From the NCBI RefSeq assembly GCF_022134585.1, contig NZ_JAKNCT010000003.1, forward strand, positions 124,001-188,000: 64,000 nt of DNA, read 5' to 3'. Shown piece by piece: positions 46,640 through 62,360 of the stretch (the stretch's first letter is position 1; each line of letters starts with the position of its first letter). The notes beneath the pieces were generated by a model, which did not search any database, was not told where the DNA came from, and saw only the letters and a list, made by a program, of their open reading frames with translations. This stretch comes from Mesosutterella porci. Lineage in GTDB: Bacteria; Pseudomonadota; Gammaproteobacteria; Burkholderiales; Burkholderiaceae_F. The translations under genes and the position numbers were made by a program.

Positions 46640-47554
46640 ATGTTCGACACTCTGGAGCATTTCTATTTTCCCAGGGCCAACGCCCGCGGCAGCGCCGTGC
46701 GGCTGCAGGAGTCCTGGCAGACGATCCTTGAGCGCAGGGCGTACCCCGCCCCCGTGCAGAAGCTGCTCGGCGAAATGACGGCCGCGGCGGCGATGTTCGC
46801 CTCTTCGATCACTTTCCCCGGCTCCGTGCTGCTGCAGATCATGGGCGACGGCCCGGTGCGGCTCGCGATGGTGGAGGTGAAGCCCGATCTGGGGCTTCGC
46901 GCCGTCGCGAGGCTGCGCGAGGACGTCCCGGTGCCGGAAGGTGCGGGAATGCGCGAACTCGTCAACGCGGCGGGTGGAGGGCGCTGCGCGATTACGCTCG
47001 TGCAGCCCGATCCCGCCCGGCGCGCCGAAAGCTACCAGGGCATCGTCGACATCGCTTCGACCTCCAGCGTTGCCGAGGCCCTCGCCGCCTACATGACGCA
47101 CTCCGAGCAGATCGAGACCCGGCTGTGGCTGTCGGCCGACGCGACGGCCGCCTCGGGCCTGATGCTGCAGAAGGTGGCGGACGAGGGCGGCCGCGGCGAG
47201 GCGCCCGACTACGATCCGGAGGACTGGAACCGCGTGCAGAAGCTCGCCGAAACGGTCACGGCCGACGAGCTGCTCAGGCTCGAGCCCCGGGAACTGCTGA
47301 GGAGGCTTTTCTGGCAGGAGAACCCCTCGCTGGCCAAGCCCCGGTCGCCCCGATTTGAATGCGGCTGCTCGCGCGACCGCGTGGGCGGCATGATCCGGGC
47401 GCTGGGCGAGAAGCAGGCCCTCGAGCTGCTCGCCGAAAAAGGCTCAATCGACGTCACGTGCGAATTCTGCGGAAAGACCTACAGCTTCGATTCGATTGAC
47501 GTGCAGGCGCTCTTCGAAGAGCGGGCCGCGAAAGCCACAGGTTCGATCAACTGA
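46640..47554 (+). CDS. hslO: Hsp33 redox-regulated chaperone
   Basis: The product is 304 residues. The N-terminal globular domain is followed by the linker and redox switch F-E-C-G-C-S-R-D (C-x-C) and C-E-F-C-G-K (C-x2-C), which bind zinc when reduced and form disulfides under oxidative stress. Cytosolic. The 262 bp upstream hold no other gene. Confidence 0.93.
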   Translation: MFDTLEHFYFPRANARGSAVRLQESWQTILERRAYPAPVQKLLGEMTAAAAMFASSITFPGSVLLQIMGDGPVRLAMVEVKPDLGLRAVARLREDVPVPEGAGMRELVNAAGGGRCAITLVQPDPARRAESYQGIVDIASTSSVAEALAAYMTHSEQIETRLWLSADATAASGLMLQKVADEGGRGEAPDYDPEDWNRVQKLAETVTADELLRLEPRELLRRLFWQENPSLAKPRSPRFECGCSRDRVGGMIRALGEKQALELLAEKGSIDVTCEFCGKTYSFDSIDVQALFEERAAKATGSIN

Positions 47555-47565
47555 AGGAGAAAAAA

Positions 47566-47595
47566 AGCAGGAGTGCCGGAAAAAGGCCTCCTGCT
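47566..47595. terminator. Bidirectional terminator between hslO and ftsB
   Basis: AGCAGGAG (47566-47573) pairs with CTCCTGCT (47588-47595). The A run before it is a T run on the minus strand, so it terminates the ftsB side strongly; hslO may use it more weakly. Confidence 0.75.
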
Positions 47596-47638
47596 TCGGT
47601 ACAACGCGCGCACGGCCAGGCCGGCGCCCGGCGGCAGA

Positions 47639-48145
47639 TCAGCGCTTCTGGGCCTGCCCCTGGGCGCTTTTCTTTTCGGACTTCCGCGGGTCGGCCTTCG
47701 CGCGGGGAGCCTCGCCCTCGCGGATCTCTTCGGCCGCGCCCTCGCTGTCATCGCCCATGTCGGCCCCGCCTTCCTTCGACTTTTCAAGAGCTCGGCTTTC
47801 GGCCTTCACCTCGTCGGCGGCGCGCCGCGCCTCCTCCTGGGCGAGCCGCGCCTCTTCCTCGGGCGAGTTCTTCACCCGGAAGAGCACCTCGTTGCCGCGC
47901 ACCATGTAGAGCTCGCGGCGGGCGCGCTCCTCGATGGCGTCGGTGCCCTGGCGCAGCGACATCACCTCGGCGTAAAGAGCCTCATTGGAGGTCTTCTCGC
48001 GCTCGATCTGCTGCTGGGTGTCGACCAGCCTCTGCTCGAGCTTCGAAACCCTGAGCCAGCCGCCCTTGCCGAACCACAGCGGCCACTGAATCAGGATCGC
48101 AAGAGCCCAGATCACGAGTGCGAGCCAGTATCGCCAGCGTTCCAT
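47639..48145 (-). CDS. ftsB: Cell division protein FtsB with long C-terminal extension
   Basis: The product is 168 residues. A single membrane segment (about 7-24) is followed by a coiled coil with L-E-Q-R-L, R-R-E-L-Y-M-V-R and G-N-E-V-L-F-R as in FtsB. Usual FtsB is about 90-110 residues; here about 60 extra charged Glu/Ala/Lys-rich residues follow. It is next to eno, the standard place for ftsB, and links FtsL-FtsQ at the divisome. Confidence 0.88.
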   Translation of the reverse strand: MERWRYWLALVIWALAILIQWPLWFGKGGWLRVSKLEQRLVDTQQQIEREKTSNEALYAEVMSLRQGTDAIEERARRELYMVRGNEVLFRVKNSPEEEARLAQEEARRAADEVKAESRALEKSKEGGADMGDDSEGAAEEIREGEAPRAKADPRKSEKKSAQGQAQKR

Positions 48146-48198
48146 AAGACAGAAGCCGCTCCAGTCCTAAGGTCTTGAAATTCCTTCGCCGGCGGGCA

Positions 48199-53087
<4,889 letters not shown>

Positions 53088-53187
53088 TTTGCAATCAAAC
53101 AAAACGCCCTCCACAGCAGCATCTGCGCGAGGGCGAAGCAGCCGGGGAACAGCTCCCCGGCTTTTCTGCGGACGAAGCGGCCGCCGC

Positions 53188-54612
<1,425 letters not shown>

Positions 54613-54674
54613 TCACTTGCCCATTATCCTCGAATTCAGCCTCTCAAGGGGACCGGGGAATCCCCCTTTTTTTC

Positions 54675-55241
54675 TCACCGCCCTTCCCGGGGGTTCCTTT
54701 CGAGGTACTTTTCCGCGCGGAAGAGGGCCGCGATCGTCTTCGAGTCGTCGATGTCGCCCGAGGCCGCCCGCGCGACGGCCTCTTCAAACGGCACCCAGAA
54801 GAGGTCGAGGAACTCTCCGGCGTCAAGGTGGCGCTCGCCGCCCGAGGCCGCCCGCGCGAGAAAGAGGTGAATCACCTCGTTCGAGTAGCCGATCCCGGGG
54901 CACATGGAGCCCAGGCTCGCCCAGCCCTCGGCCTCGTAGCCCGTCTCCTCGGCGAGCTCTCGGCGGGCGCAGCTCAGGGGCTCCTCGCCGGGCTCGAGCT
55001 TGCCTGCGGGGACCTCCCAGAACGCGCGGCCCAGCGGATAGCGCCACTGCCGCTCAAGCAGCACCTCGCCGCCGCGCAGCAGCACGACGGCTGAAGCGCC
55101 GGGGTGCCGGATATACTCCCGGGTCGACTCCCGTCCGTCGGGCAGCCGGACCCGGTCGCGGAACACGTGCAGCAGCCTGCCCTCAAACACGGGCTCGCCG
55201 CCCAGCCTCGTTTCCCGCAGCTTCTCATCATCGGTCATCAT
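54675..55241 (-). CDS. Nudix hydrolase, ADP-ribose pyrophosphatase-like
   Basis: The product is 188 residues from ATG 55241 (AGGAG upstream; the frame to 55406 overlaps rplS). The Nudix box starts G-K-L-E-P-G-E and ends R-R-E-L-A-E-E-T-G-Y (about residues 81-103). P-G-I-G-Y-S-N-E and the W-E-V-P-A-G lead-in fit the ADP-ribose/ADP-sugar branch. Confidence 0.88.
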   Translation of the reverse strand: MMTDDEKLRETRLGGEPVFEGRLLHVFRDRVRLPDGRESTREYIRHPGASAVVLLRGGEVLLERQWRYPLGRAFWEVPAGKLEPGEEPLSCARRELAEETGYEAEGWASLGSMCPGIGYSNEVIHLFLARAASGGERHLDAGEFLDLFWVPFEEAVARAASGDIDDSKTIAALFRAEKYLERNPREGR

Positions 55242-55284
55242 CGCCTTCAGCTCCTTTCCTGTCTTTCTGAGCTCCCTCAGGTCT

Positions 55285-55321
55285 GAAAAAATCCGCCGGT
55301 GCGGCTGAGCTCCGGCGGATT
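55285..55321 (-). terminator. Terminator of the rpsP-rimM-trmD-rplS operon
   Basis: On the minus strand AATCCGCCGG (55321-55312) pairs with CCGGCGGATT (55299-55290), followed by TTTTT. It lies 63 bp after the rplS stop, inside the upstream flank of the Nudix gene. Confidence 0.88.
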
Positions 55322-55383
55322 CTCCAAAGTGTACTGCTTCGCGCGCGGGCCCGCAGGCCCCGCGCTTTTTCCCGAACAGGCGC

Positions 55384-55767
55384 TTACTCGGCGGCCTTCG
55401 CGGCATCCTTGCGGACGAGGCGCTCGCGGATGCGGGCGGTCTTGCCGGCGCGGCTGCGCAGGTAGTAGAGCTTCGCGCGGCGGACGTCGCCGTGGCGCTT
55501 CACGGTGATCGTGGCGAGAGCCGGGGAGTAGGTCTGGAACGTGCGCTCCACGCCTTCGCCCGACGAAATCTTGCGGACCGTGAAGGAAGAATTGAGGCCG
55601 CGGTTGCGCTTGGCGATCACGACGCCTTCATAGACCTGGACGCGGGTGTGGTCGCCGTCCTTGATGTTCACGGCAACGGCCACGGTGTCGCCGGCGGCGA
55701 ACGCCGGGATGGTCTTGTTGAGGCGGGCGATTTCTTCCTGCTCGAGAACTTCGATAATGTTTGCCAC
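55384..55767 (-). CDS. rplS: 50S ribosomal protein L19
   Basis: The product is 127 residues with [27 protein letters not shown] and [10 protein letters not shown] at family positions. Last gene of the conserved ribosomal operon. Confidence 0.97.
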   Translation of the reverse strand: MANIIEVLEQEEIARLNKTIPAFAAGDTVAVAVNIKDGDHTRVQVYEGVVIAKRNRGLNSSFTVRKISSGEGVERTFQTYSPALATITVKRHGDVRRAKLYYLRSRAGKTARIRERLVRKDAAKAAE

Positions 55768-55851
55768 TTTAAAAACTCCGGTGCCATCACGAGCGGCGTT
55801 TGGAAAAAATTTATGAGTGCCGCCGTAGGATGGATTTGAAAATCAGAAGGC

Positions 55852-56625
55852 TCACGCCTCTTTCGAGGCGTCGGCCTTTTCCCTGGCCGCCCGGGCGATC
55901 GCCCGCAGCGTCCTTTCGTCTTCCCGCGAAAGTTTTCCGCAGGAACGCGCAATTTTAATCAAATCAGGCCTCACTGCGCAAGTCGCCTCAAGCGCCCGGT
56001 CGCGGTTCCAGCGCTCAACCACCGCGTGGTTGCCCGAAAGAAGCACCTCTGGCACGGGATGCCCGCGCCAGAGTTCTGGCCTTGTATAGTGCGGCTCGTC
56101 GAGCAGCCCCGTCGCGAAGGACTCGTCCTCGGCCGACAGCTCCTTGATTGCGCCGGGCAGACGCCGCACGACGGCGTCGATCAGGCACAGGGCGGGCAGC
56201 TCCCCGCCGGAGAGCACAAAGTCCCCGATGCAGAACTGCTCGTCGACGAACTCGTCGAGGAACCTCTGGTCGATGCCCTCGTAGCGCCCGCACACGAGCA
56301 CCAGGGGGGCGTCCTCGCGCGCAAAGCGCGCGATGTCGGCGTCCGCCAGAGGCCTGCCGCCGGGCGCGAAGGACACCACCCGGCCCGCGTTGCCCGAAGC
56401 GCGGATCGCCTCAAGGGTGAGCGCGAGCGGCTCGGCCATGAGCACCATGCCCGGGCCGCCCCCGAAAGGCCGGTCGTCGACCGTGCGGTGCGGATCATGC
56501 GTCTGATCGCGCGGATTCCACAGCCCGAGCTGCCAGAGCCCGCGCTTCATGGCGCGGGAAGTGATGCCGCACTCGGAGACCGCTGCGAACATTTCAGGAA
56601 AAAGCGTGACGACGTCAAAGCGCAT
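55852..56625 (-). CDS. trmD: tRNA (guanine-37-N1) methyltransferase
   Basis: The product is 257 residues. The trefoil-knot SPOUT region is visible in V-C-G-R-Y-E-G-I-D-Q-R and I-G-D-F-V-L-S-G-G-E-L-P. F-G-G-G-P-G-M-V is the N-terminal motif. It methylates G37 and prevents +1 frameshifting. Confidence 0.96.
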   Translation of the reverse strand: MRFDVVTLFPEMFAAVSECGITSRAMKRGLWQLGLWNPRDQTHDPHRTVDDRPFGGGPGMVLMAEPLALTLEAIRASGNAGRVVSFAPGGRPLADADIARFAREDAPLVLVCGRYEGIDQRFLDEFVDEQFCIGDFVLSGGELPALCLIDAVVRRLPGAIKELSAEDESFATGLLDEPHYTRPELWRGHPVPEVLLSGNHAVVERWNRDRALEATCAVRPDLIKIARSCGKLSREDERTLRAIARAAREKADASKEA

Positions 56626-56651
56626 GGCTTGCCTCCCTTTTCTCGGCTCCC

Positions 56652-57155
56652 TCAGAACCAGTCCGGATCCCAGTCGACCGTGATGAGCTTTTTTTCAGGC
56701 TCCACTGCGAGCAGGTACGCGGGGACCATGGGGATGAGGTAGCCGTGCGAGGCGCCCTTCACCTGAAGGATGTCCTGCGCGCCGTTGCTGCCAAGCCCCG
56801 TGACGGTCCCGAGCCTGTCGCCCGCCCGGTTCACGACTTCGCAGCCCTCAAGGTCCGCGGCCCACCATTCGCCCTCAGGCAGCTTCGGGAAGGCGCTGCG
56901 ATCGAGCAGTATCGTGCCGCGCCAGAGCCGGGCCGCCTCGGGCGAGTCGCAGCCCTTCCACTTCGCGATGATCATCCCCCCGTGCGCCCTCGCCCCCTCG
57001 AGCTCCAGGGGCCGGGGATCGCCTCCGGCGGCGGGCCGGAAGGCCCATGCCCTGGAGCCCAGCAGCAGATCTCCTTCGCCCGCGGGCGAAATCCTGATCC
57101 AGCCTTTCACGCCGTAAGGGCCCGCAGTGCGGCCCATCTCGATCCATTTTGTCAT
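56652..57155 (-). CDS. rimM: Ribosome maturation factor RimM
   Basis: The product is 167 residues with the N-terminal G-x-Y-G-V-K-G-W-I-R-I pattern and the PRC-barrel end I-P-M-V-P-A-Y-L. It assists 30S head assembly with S19. In the conserved operon between rpsP and trmD. Confidence 0.93.
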   Translation of the reverse strand: MTKWIEMGRTAGPYGVKGWIRISPAGEGDLLLGSRAWAFRPAAGGDPRPLELEGARAHGGMIIAKWKGCDSPEAARLWRGTILLDRSAFPKLPEGEWWAADLEGCEVVNRAGDRLGTVTGLGSNGAQDILQVKGASHGYLIPMVPAYLLAVEPEKKLITVDWDPDWF

Positions 57156-57334
57156 CGTCTTGCTTAAAAGCTCCGGGCAAAAAAAGAGGCCCTTTCCTCC
57201 CTACGCCTAGATACCGGGTTAAGCGCTCGCAGCGGCGAGACACGTAGCACGCCGCAAAGCCCGGACGTACGGAAAAAAGGACCGATGTATGAAACGACGC
57301 GGCCTGCAGCGGGGCGCGAAGGCAATTCCGCCCC

Positions 57335-57350
57335 GAAGCCGCGCGGCTTC
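57335..57350 (-). other. Palindromic hairpin in rpsP-rimM gap
   Basis: GAAGCCGC/GCGGCTTC is a perfect 16-bp palindrome just after the rpsP stop; a second stem, GGGGC/GCCCC, lies next to it (57311-57334). The 208-bp gap is long for this operon. They may reduce read-through to rimM, as in E. coli where rimM and trmD are expressed less than the ribosomal proteins. Confidence 0.45.
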
Positions 57351-57363
57351 AGCGCCTGAACAA

Positions 57364-57726
57364 TCAGGCGGCGGGGGCTGCCTCTTCAGCGGCCTTCGCG
57401 TCGGCGGCGGCCTGGGCGGCAGCCTTCTTGGCAGCGTTCTTCGCGGCCACGGCAGCCTTCTGCTCGGCCGTTTCGGGGGCGGAGAGGGCGGCACGGTTCT
57501 TGAACAGACGGGCGACGGTGTCGCTCATCTGGGCGCCCTTGGAAACCCAGAAGTTAACGCGGTCTTCTTCGAAGTGAAGACGAACGTCGGCACCGGCGGC
57601 GACCGGGTTGTAGAAGCCGACGCGCTCAATGTAGTGGCTGTCGCGACGCTTGCGGGAGTCAGTGACAACAACGTTATAGAACGGACGCTTCTTGGAGCCG
57701 CCGCGAGCCAGACGGATAACAACCAT
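57364..57726 (-). CDS. rpsP: 30S ribosomal protein S16
   Basis: The product is 120 residues from ATG 57726 (GAGG upstream). [15 protein letters not shown] and G-F-Y-N-P are the S16 marks. The last 35 residues are an Ala/Lys/Glu-rich tail, longer than the usual 82-residue protein. Confidence 0.96.
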   Translation of the reverse strand: MVVIRLARGGSKKRPFYNVVVTDSRKRRDSHYIERVGFYNPVAAGADVRLHFEEDRVNFWVSKGAQMSDTVARLFKNRAALSAPETAEQKAAVAAKNAAKKAAAQAAADAKAAEEAAPAA

Positions 57727-57890
57727 GCTATTTACCTCGTAAATTGACAAAACAAAGCCGCAGCCGGGACCTGAGCCCGGCGCCGGCAGGAAAAAAAGGT
57801 CCGACTTGATCCCCTGCCTCGGGGTCGAGGTCGGAAAGGTGTGATTTTATTGCAATTCGTTTTCCACCGCAACTGCGCGACCGAAACACG

Positions 57891-59018
57891 CTAGAGCGCC
57901 CTGCGGAAGCGGCCCGGGGCGCTTCGGGCAGCCTCCCGGAGCGCGGTCCGGTCGAGCTTGCCGGTGCGGGTGCGCGGAAGCCTCTCCACGAAGACGGCGC
58001 TCCGGGGCTTCCAGTAGGGCGAGAGCCCCGCGCCGCGCAGCAGCGCCCGGAAGTCCGGCAGCGGGAGATCCGGCGTCCCCTCCACCACGATGGCGACCGA
58101 GTTCCCGAGCTCGGGGTCGGGCAGCGGGGCGATCGCGAAGGGGCTCTCGAGCACCGTTCCAATCAGCTCCTCAAGCGCCTCGGCGGGCACTTTGATGCCG
58201 CCCGAGTCGATCACATTGTCGGTTCGCCCGAGCACCCGGAAGCGGTCGCTTCCCGGCTCGAAGACGACCAGATCGTTGGTCTCGATTAAGGACACGCCGA
58301 CCGCGGGCGCGCTCACCGCGAGCGTGCCGCGGGGCGAGGAGGAAACGCGCACGCCCTCGAGAGGCTCATACCAAACTCCGGCGCGCGGCCCCGAAAGCGG
58401 CCGCAGCGCGATGTGCGAGAGCGTTTCGGTCATGCCGTAGGACGACCAGAGCCGGTTCGGAAAAGACGCGAGCCGGGCGGCAAGCGCCCGGTCGACCGCC
58501 GCGCCTCCGATCAGAACCTCGCGGGTGGCGGCCAGCAGCGAGCGCTCAGCCTCGTGCTCAAGGGTCGAGAGCACCTGCAGGGGCACGAGCGCGGCGAAGT
58601 CGGGCGCGCGGGCAAGGTCCTCGAAAGGCCTGCGGCTCGGACGGCGGGCAACGAGCCTGAGACCAGCGAGCATCGAGCGCACAACCACCATCTGGCCCGC
58701 GATGTAATCCATCGGCAGGCACAGCAGCGCGGTGTCGCCCGCCCGCAGCCCGAGTCTGCGCACGGTCATGCGCGCGCTGGCGGCCATGCAGATCTTTTTC
58801 GCGCGGATCTCCTTCGGGCGGCCGGTCGAGCCCGAGGTATGCAGCACCATCTCGGGCTCATCGGAGCACCACCTTAGGCCGAACTCCAGCACCGGCCGCT
58901 CCTGCTCGGAGGCGTTTTCGAGCGCGCGCTCGAAATCCTTCCGCCCCTCAAGCACACGGCCGTTCAGCCAGAGCCGCTGCGGCAGCTCCGAGGCTGCCTT
59001 CTCCCCGGGAGCGCTCAA
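57891..59018 (-). CDS. menE: o-Succinylbenzoate-CoA ligase-like enzyme
   Basis: The product is 375 residues, an adenylate-forming enzyme with [10 protein letters not shown] (P-loop), S-S-Y-G-M-T-E-T and the C-terminal Lys in T-R-T-G-K-L-D-R. It is shorter than most acyl-CoA synthetases (about 500), as MenE proteins of this context often are. It overlaps menB by 4 bp, which supports the MenE role. Confidence 0.85.
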   Translation of the reverse strand: MSAPGEKAASELPQRLWLNGRVLEGRKDFERALENASEQERPVLEFGLRWCSDEPEMVLHTSGSTGRPKEIRAKKICMAASARMTVRRLGLRAGDTALLCLPMDYIAGQMVVVRSMLAGLRLVARRPSRRPFEDLARAPDFAALVPLQVLSTLEHEAERSLLAATREVLIGGAAVDRALAARLASFPNRLWSSYGMTETLSHIALRPLSGPRAGVWYEPLEGVRVSSSPRGTLAVSAPAVGVSLIETNDLVVFEPGSDRFRVLGRTDNVIDSGGIKVPAEALEELIGTVLESPFAIAPLPDPELGNSVAIVVEGTPDLPLPDFRALLRGAGLSPYWKPRSAVFVERLPRTRTGKLDRTALREAARSAPGRFRRAL

Positions 59019-59836
59019 GGCAGCCTCGGAGACTTGGAAAAATCCGGAGCCCGCTTTTCGAGGAACGCCTTCCCGCCCTCCTGGGCCTCGTCGGTCATGT
59101 AGTAGAGCATCGTCATGTCGCCCGCGAACTGCTGCAGCCCCAGCTGACCGTCAAGCTCGGCGTTGAGGCCGAACTTAAGGAACCTCAGCGCGAGCGGGCT
59201 GTACTGCTGCATGCGTCGCGCCCACTCAACGGTGGTCGCCTCGAGCTCTTCGAAAGGCACCACCTTGTTCACAAGCCCCATCTCCAGCGCCTCGGCGGCC
59301 GAATACTGGCGGCAGAGGAACCAGATCTCGCGCGCCTTCTTCTGCCCGACGATCGAGGCAAGGTACGAGGCTCCTAGACCCGCGTCGAAGCTGCCCACCT
59401 TCGGGCCGGTCTGGCCGAAGATCGCGTTTTCCGAAGCAATCGTGAGATCGCAGACCGTGGCGAGCACGTTTCCGCCGCCGATCGCATAGCCGTTGACCAT
59501 CGCGATCACGGGCTTGGGCAGGCAGCGGATCTGCTTCTGCACGTCAAGAACATTGAGCCTCGGCACTCCGTCGGGCCCCACGTAGCCCCCGCGCCCCTTG
59601 AAGTGCATGTCGCCGCCCGAGCAGAAGGCCTTGTCGCCTTCGCCCGTGAGCACCACGACGGCGATGTCGGCGCGCTCGCGGCAGATCCGGAAGGCCTCGC
59701 TCATCTCCGCCACGGTGACCGGCGTGAAGGCGTTCCTCACCTGCGGACGGTTGATCGTAATCTTCGCGATGCCCTCGTAGAGCTCGAAGCGGATGTCGGA
59801 ATACGATTTGATCGGCTTCCATTCAATGTCAGACAT
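59015..59836 (-). CDS. menB: 1,4-Dihydroxy-2-naphthoyl-CoA synthase
   Basis: The product is 273 residues, crotonase fold. [38 protein letters not shown] and the C-terminal K-R-A-P-D-F are diagnostic for MenB over other enoyl-CoA hydratases. The Gly in Q-T-G marks the bicarbonate-dependent type. It closes the naphthoquinol ring of menaquinone. Confidence 0.95.
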   Translation of the reverse strand: MSDIEWKPIKSYSDIRFELYEGIAKITINRPQVRNAFTPVTVAEMSEAFRICRERADIAVVVLTGEGDKAFCSGGDMHFKGRGGYVGPDGVPRLNVLDVQKQIRCLPKPVIAMVNGYAIGGGNVLATVCDLTIASENAIFGQTGPKVGSFDAGLGASYLASIVGQKKAREIWFLCRQYSAAEALEMGLVNKVVPFEELEATTVEWARRMQQYSPLALRFLKFGLNAELDGQLGLQQFAGDMTMLYYMTDEAQEGGKAFLEKRAPDFSKSPRLP

Positions 59837-60239
59837 TTTGTTCCTCAGCTTTTGCCCGGCGCTCGCCGCGCAGATGCGTGATGGCGTTGGTCACCCGGGC
59901 CGTCGAGACGAGGCTGCCCGCCTCGTCGAAGAGATCCACGTTCCAGACGTGCAGCCTGCGGCCGCGGCTCAGGAGCCTAGCCACCGCGTGGATGCGTCCG
60001 CCCAGCGGCACGGCCTTCACATGGCTCGCGCTCACCTGCACGCCCATCGGTATCAGCCCCGGTTCGAGAAGCGCGGCCGATCCTCGCCCGGCGAGCGTCT
60101 CCTCGATGGAGAGCATCGCGCCGCCCGCGCAGTACCCGTAGGGCTGGCAGCAGCCCTCCGTCACCTCGAGCTCGCCGCGCATCTCCTGCGGATCGTCTCC
60201 GGGCATGATGCGGATTCCCAGCGTTTCGGAAAGTCCCAT
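59829..60239 (-). CDS. menI: Hotdog-fold thioesterase, probable DHNA-CoA thioesterase
   Basis: The product is 136 residues with the PaaI/MenI-like pattern: [15 protein letters not shown] with the catalytic Glu, and V-Q-V-S-A-S-H-V-K. It overlaps menB by 8 bp, which suggests the DHNA-CoA hydrolysis step. Other thioester substrates remain possible. Confidence 0.78.
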   Translation of the reverse strand: MGLSETLGIRIMPGDDPQEMRGELEVTEGCCQPYGYCAGGAMLSIEETLAGRGSAALLEPGLIPMGVQVSASHVKAVPLGGRIHAVARLLSRGRRLHVWNVDLFDEAGSLVSTARVTNAITHLRGERRAKAEEQNV

Positions 60240-60251
60240 GGCCCCTCCGCG

Positions 60252-61175
60252 TCAAAGCGCCTTCAGAAGCTCGGCGACTGACTCCTTCGCATCGGCCACG
60301 AGGCCGTAGTCGCACACCTCGAAGATCGGCGCCTCCGGATCCTTGTTGACGGCCACGATCACCTTGGAGCCCATCATGCCCGCGAGGTGCTGCAGCGCCC
60401 CGGAAATGCCGAAGGCCATGTAGAGATCGGGGGCCACGATCTTGCCGGTCTGCCCCACCTGCCACTCGTTCGGAGCGAGCCCCGCGTCGACGGCCACGCG
60501 GGTGGCGCCCACCGCGGCGCCAAGCTTGGCGGCGAGCCGGTCCAGGGCCTGGAATCCCGCAGCATCCTCGAGGCCCTGGCCGCCGGCCACGACGCGCTTG
60601 GCGGTGAGAAGCTCGGGCCTGTCGCTCTTTTTCACGTCCGAGGTGACGAAAACGCTGCCCTCGAAGGCTGGCGCCGCCGCTCCCGGCGCAACGGCTGCGG
60701 CCCCGTCCGCCGCGGCGGGCTCAAAGGAGGTGGTGCGCACGGTGGCCACCACGACGGCCCCTTCCGGGCACTGCACCGTGGTGATCACGCCGCCCGCATA
60801 GATCGCGCGGCGGAAGGTGTGCGGCCCAAGCACGGCTGAGACTTCGCTCAGCGGCGAGACGCCGAGCTTTGCCGCAACGCGGGGCATCGCCGCGCGGTTC
60901 AGGAAGCTCATCGCAAAGAAAATGTGGCTGCAGCCTCCGCAGTTGGCCAGCACCTGGGCCGCAATCGTCTCGGGCGACGGATGCTCGGGCGTCTCGACGG
61001 CGAGCACGCGCTCCACGCCGTGCAGTTTCGAAGCCTCGGGGCCGGCCCCTTCGGCGCCGTGCCCGGCCACGAGCAGGGTCACGGGACCGCCCGCCAGAGA
61101 GGCGGCCGCCACCGCGCTGGCCGTGGAAGCCTTCAGGCTGCCCTCTTCAAAATCAGCTACTACCAGAATCGTCAT
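60252..61175 (-). CDS. etfA: Electron transfer flavoprotein alpha subunit
   Basis: The product is 307 residues from ATG 61175. The C-terminal FAD domain has the signature [16 protein letters not shown] and G-G-Q-G-L. It forms a heterodimer with EtfB and carries electrons from acyl-CoA-type dehydrogenases to the quinone pool. Between etfB and menI. Confidence 0.94.
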   Translation of the reverse strand: MTILVVADFEEGSLKASTASAVAAASLAGGPVTLLVAGHGAEGAGPEASKLHGVERVLAVETPEHPSPETIAAQVLANCGGCSHIFFAMSFLNRAAMPRVAAKLGVSPLSEVSAVLGPHTFRRAIYAGGVITTVQCPEGAVVVATVRTTSFEPAAADGAAAVAPGAAAPAFEGSVFVTSDVKKSDRPELLTAKRVVAGGQGLEDAAGFQALDRLAAKLGAAVGATRVAVDAGLAPNEWQVGQTGKIVAPDLYMAFGISGALQHLAGMMGSKVIVAVNKDPEAPIFEVCDYGLVADAKESVAELLKAL

Positions 61176-61198
61176 TTTGTCTTCAGCCTGATAAAAAG

Positions 61199-61957
61199 TT
61201 AAAGGACCTTCGCCTCGCAACGCAGTTTCTCGACGAGCTCGGCGACGCTGCCCACCATCACGCCGGCCTTGCGCGCGGGCGGCGCGTCGTAGCGGGTGAT
61301 TTTCAGCTGCGGGGCGAAATCGGCCCCGAACGTCTCCGCCTCGATCGTCTCCACGGGCTTCCTGCGCGCCTTCATCATGCTCGGCAGCGTCACGTAGCGG
61401 GGCTCTGCGAGCCGCAGGTCGGCCGCGAACACCGCCGGCAGCGACAGCTTCCTCAGCTCGGTCCCGTCCACGGTCTGGGAGGAGACATAAAGCGCGCCGT
61501 CCTTGAGCTCGACGCTGTTCGCGTTCGCTCCGAAAGGCGCATCCATCAGGGCGGCCAGCATGGCGCCCGTCTGACCCGCGTCGTCATCGATCGCCTGCTT
61601 GCCCACGGCGACGAGGTCGGGCTTCTCCCGGTCCACGACAGCCTTGAGAAGCCGAGCGACGCCCAGCGGCTCGGTCTTCGCGTCGGTATGAACGAGAATG
61701 CCGCGGTCGGCTCCCATGGCCAGCGCCACGCGGAGGGTGTCCACGGCCTTCGCCTCGCCCACGCTCACCGCGACCACCTCATCGGCCGCGCCCGTCTCCT
61801 TCAGGTGCACGGAAGCCTCGACGGCGATCTCATCAAAGGGATTGAGGGAGCGCCGGACCGCGGGCTTGCCGTCAACGTCCAAACCGCTGCCGTCGGCCAG
61901 CGCGTGAACCTTCACGTTGTAGTCGACCACTCTTTTAACTGCAACCAGAACCTTCAT
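61199..61957 (-). CDS. etfB: Electron transfer flavoprotein beta subunit
   Basis: The product is 252 residues: M-K-V-L-V-A-V-K-R-V-V-D-Y at the start, the AMP-binding V-G-K-Q-A-I-D-D-D-A-G-Q-T-G, and the L-P-S-M-M-K-A-R-R-K-P recognition loop. First gene of an etfB-etfA-menI-menB-menE operon. Confidence 0.95.
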   Translation of the reverse strand: MKVLVAVKRVVDYNVKVHALADGSGLDVDGKPAVRRSLNPFDEIAVEASVHLKETGAADEVVAVSVGEAKAVDTLRVALAMGADRGILVHTDAKTEPLGVARLLKAVVDREKPDLVAVGKQAIDDDAGQTGAMLAALMDAPFGANANSVELKDGALYVSSQTVDGTELRKLSLPAVFAADLRLAEPRYVTLPSMMKARRKPVETIEAETFGADFAPQLKITRYDAPPARKAGVMVGSVAELVEKLRCEAKVL

Positions 61958-62360
61958 TCATTGCTCCTAGGAAAGGGGTTCATGGGCGGAGACGCACCGG
62001 CTCGGGCCCGCCCTTGCTGTGTGGAGAGGCATTATAAAGGCCCCTTCCCGCCTTTAACGAGGAAGAAAAAGTCATCTGCTTGCCTTTTTGATACCACCAA
62101 AGCTCCCCTCTCTACTTCTTCGTGACGAAGCCGGCTACCCCTTCTGGCGCCGAGCCCCGGGCTCCGATTCTGTCAAAATAGAGGGATTGCCGGGGGGAGG
62201 TGTCTGCGCGCTCCCGCCCACGGGCTTTGCCTTTTTCCTTTTCCCGCGCCCCGCCGCGCGAAGCCTGCCGCTCTTTGGGGAAACACGAAGCCCATGATCA
62301 GATGAAGTGTTTTGAGTTCTTTTGTTTTTCTGTCCATTTGGAATTAATCAGGAGACCCCT
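61958..62360. other. 403-bp divergent promoter region without a gene
   Basis: It separates etfB (minus) from the formate-THF ligase gene (plus). Short plus-strand frames here have no RBS and unlikely compositions. A stretch GGGGGAGG...GCTCCCGCCC (62191-62221) can fold, followed by T-rich sequence, but does not match the ZTP or THF riboswitch consensus I know. CTTC-GTGAC-GAAG at about 62117-62129 is a minor hairpin. Confidence 0.4.

Noticed and set aside
62088-62297. Small protein gene upstream of fhs
   Set aside because: No RBS, Pro/Arg-rich translation and no recognisable domain; likely a chance frame in GC-rich DNA.
62150-62360. ZTP or THF riboswitch upstream of fhs
   Set aside because: No conserved core such as the CCGCCUGGGC end of the ZTP aptamer could be found; only a generic GC hairpin.
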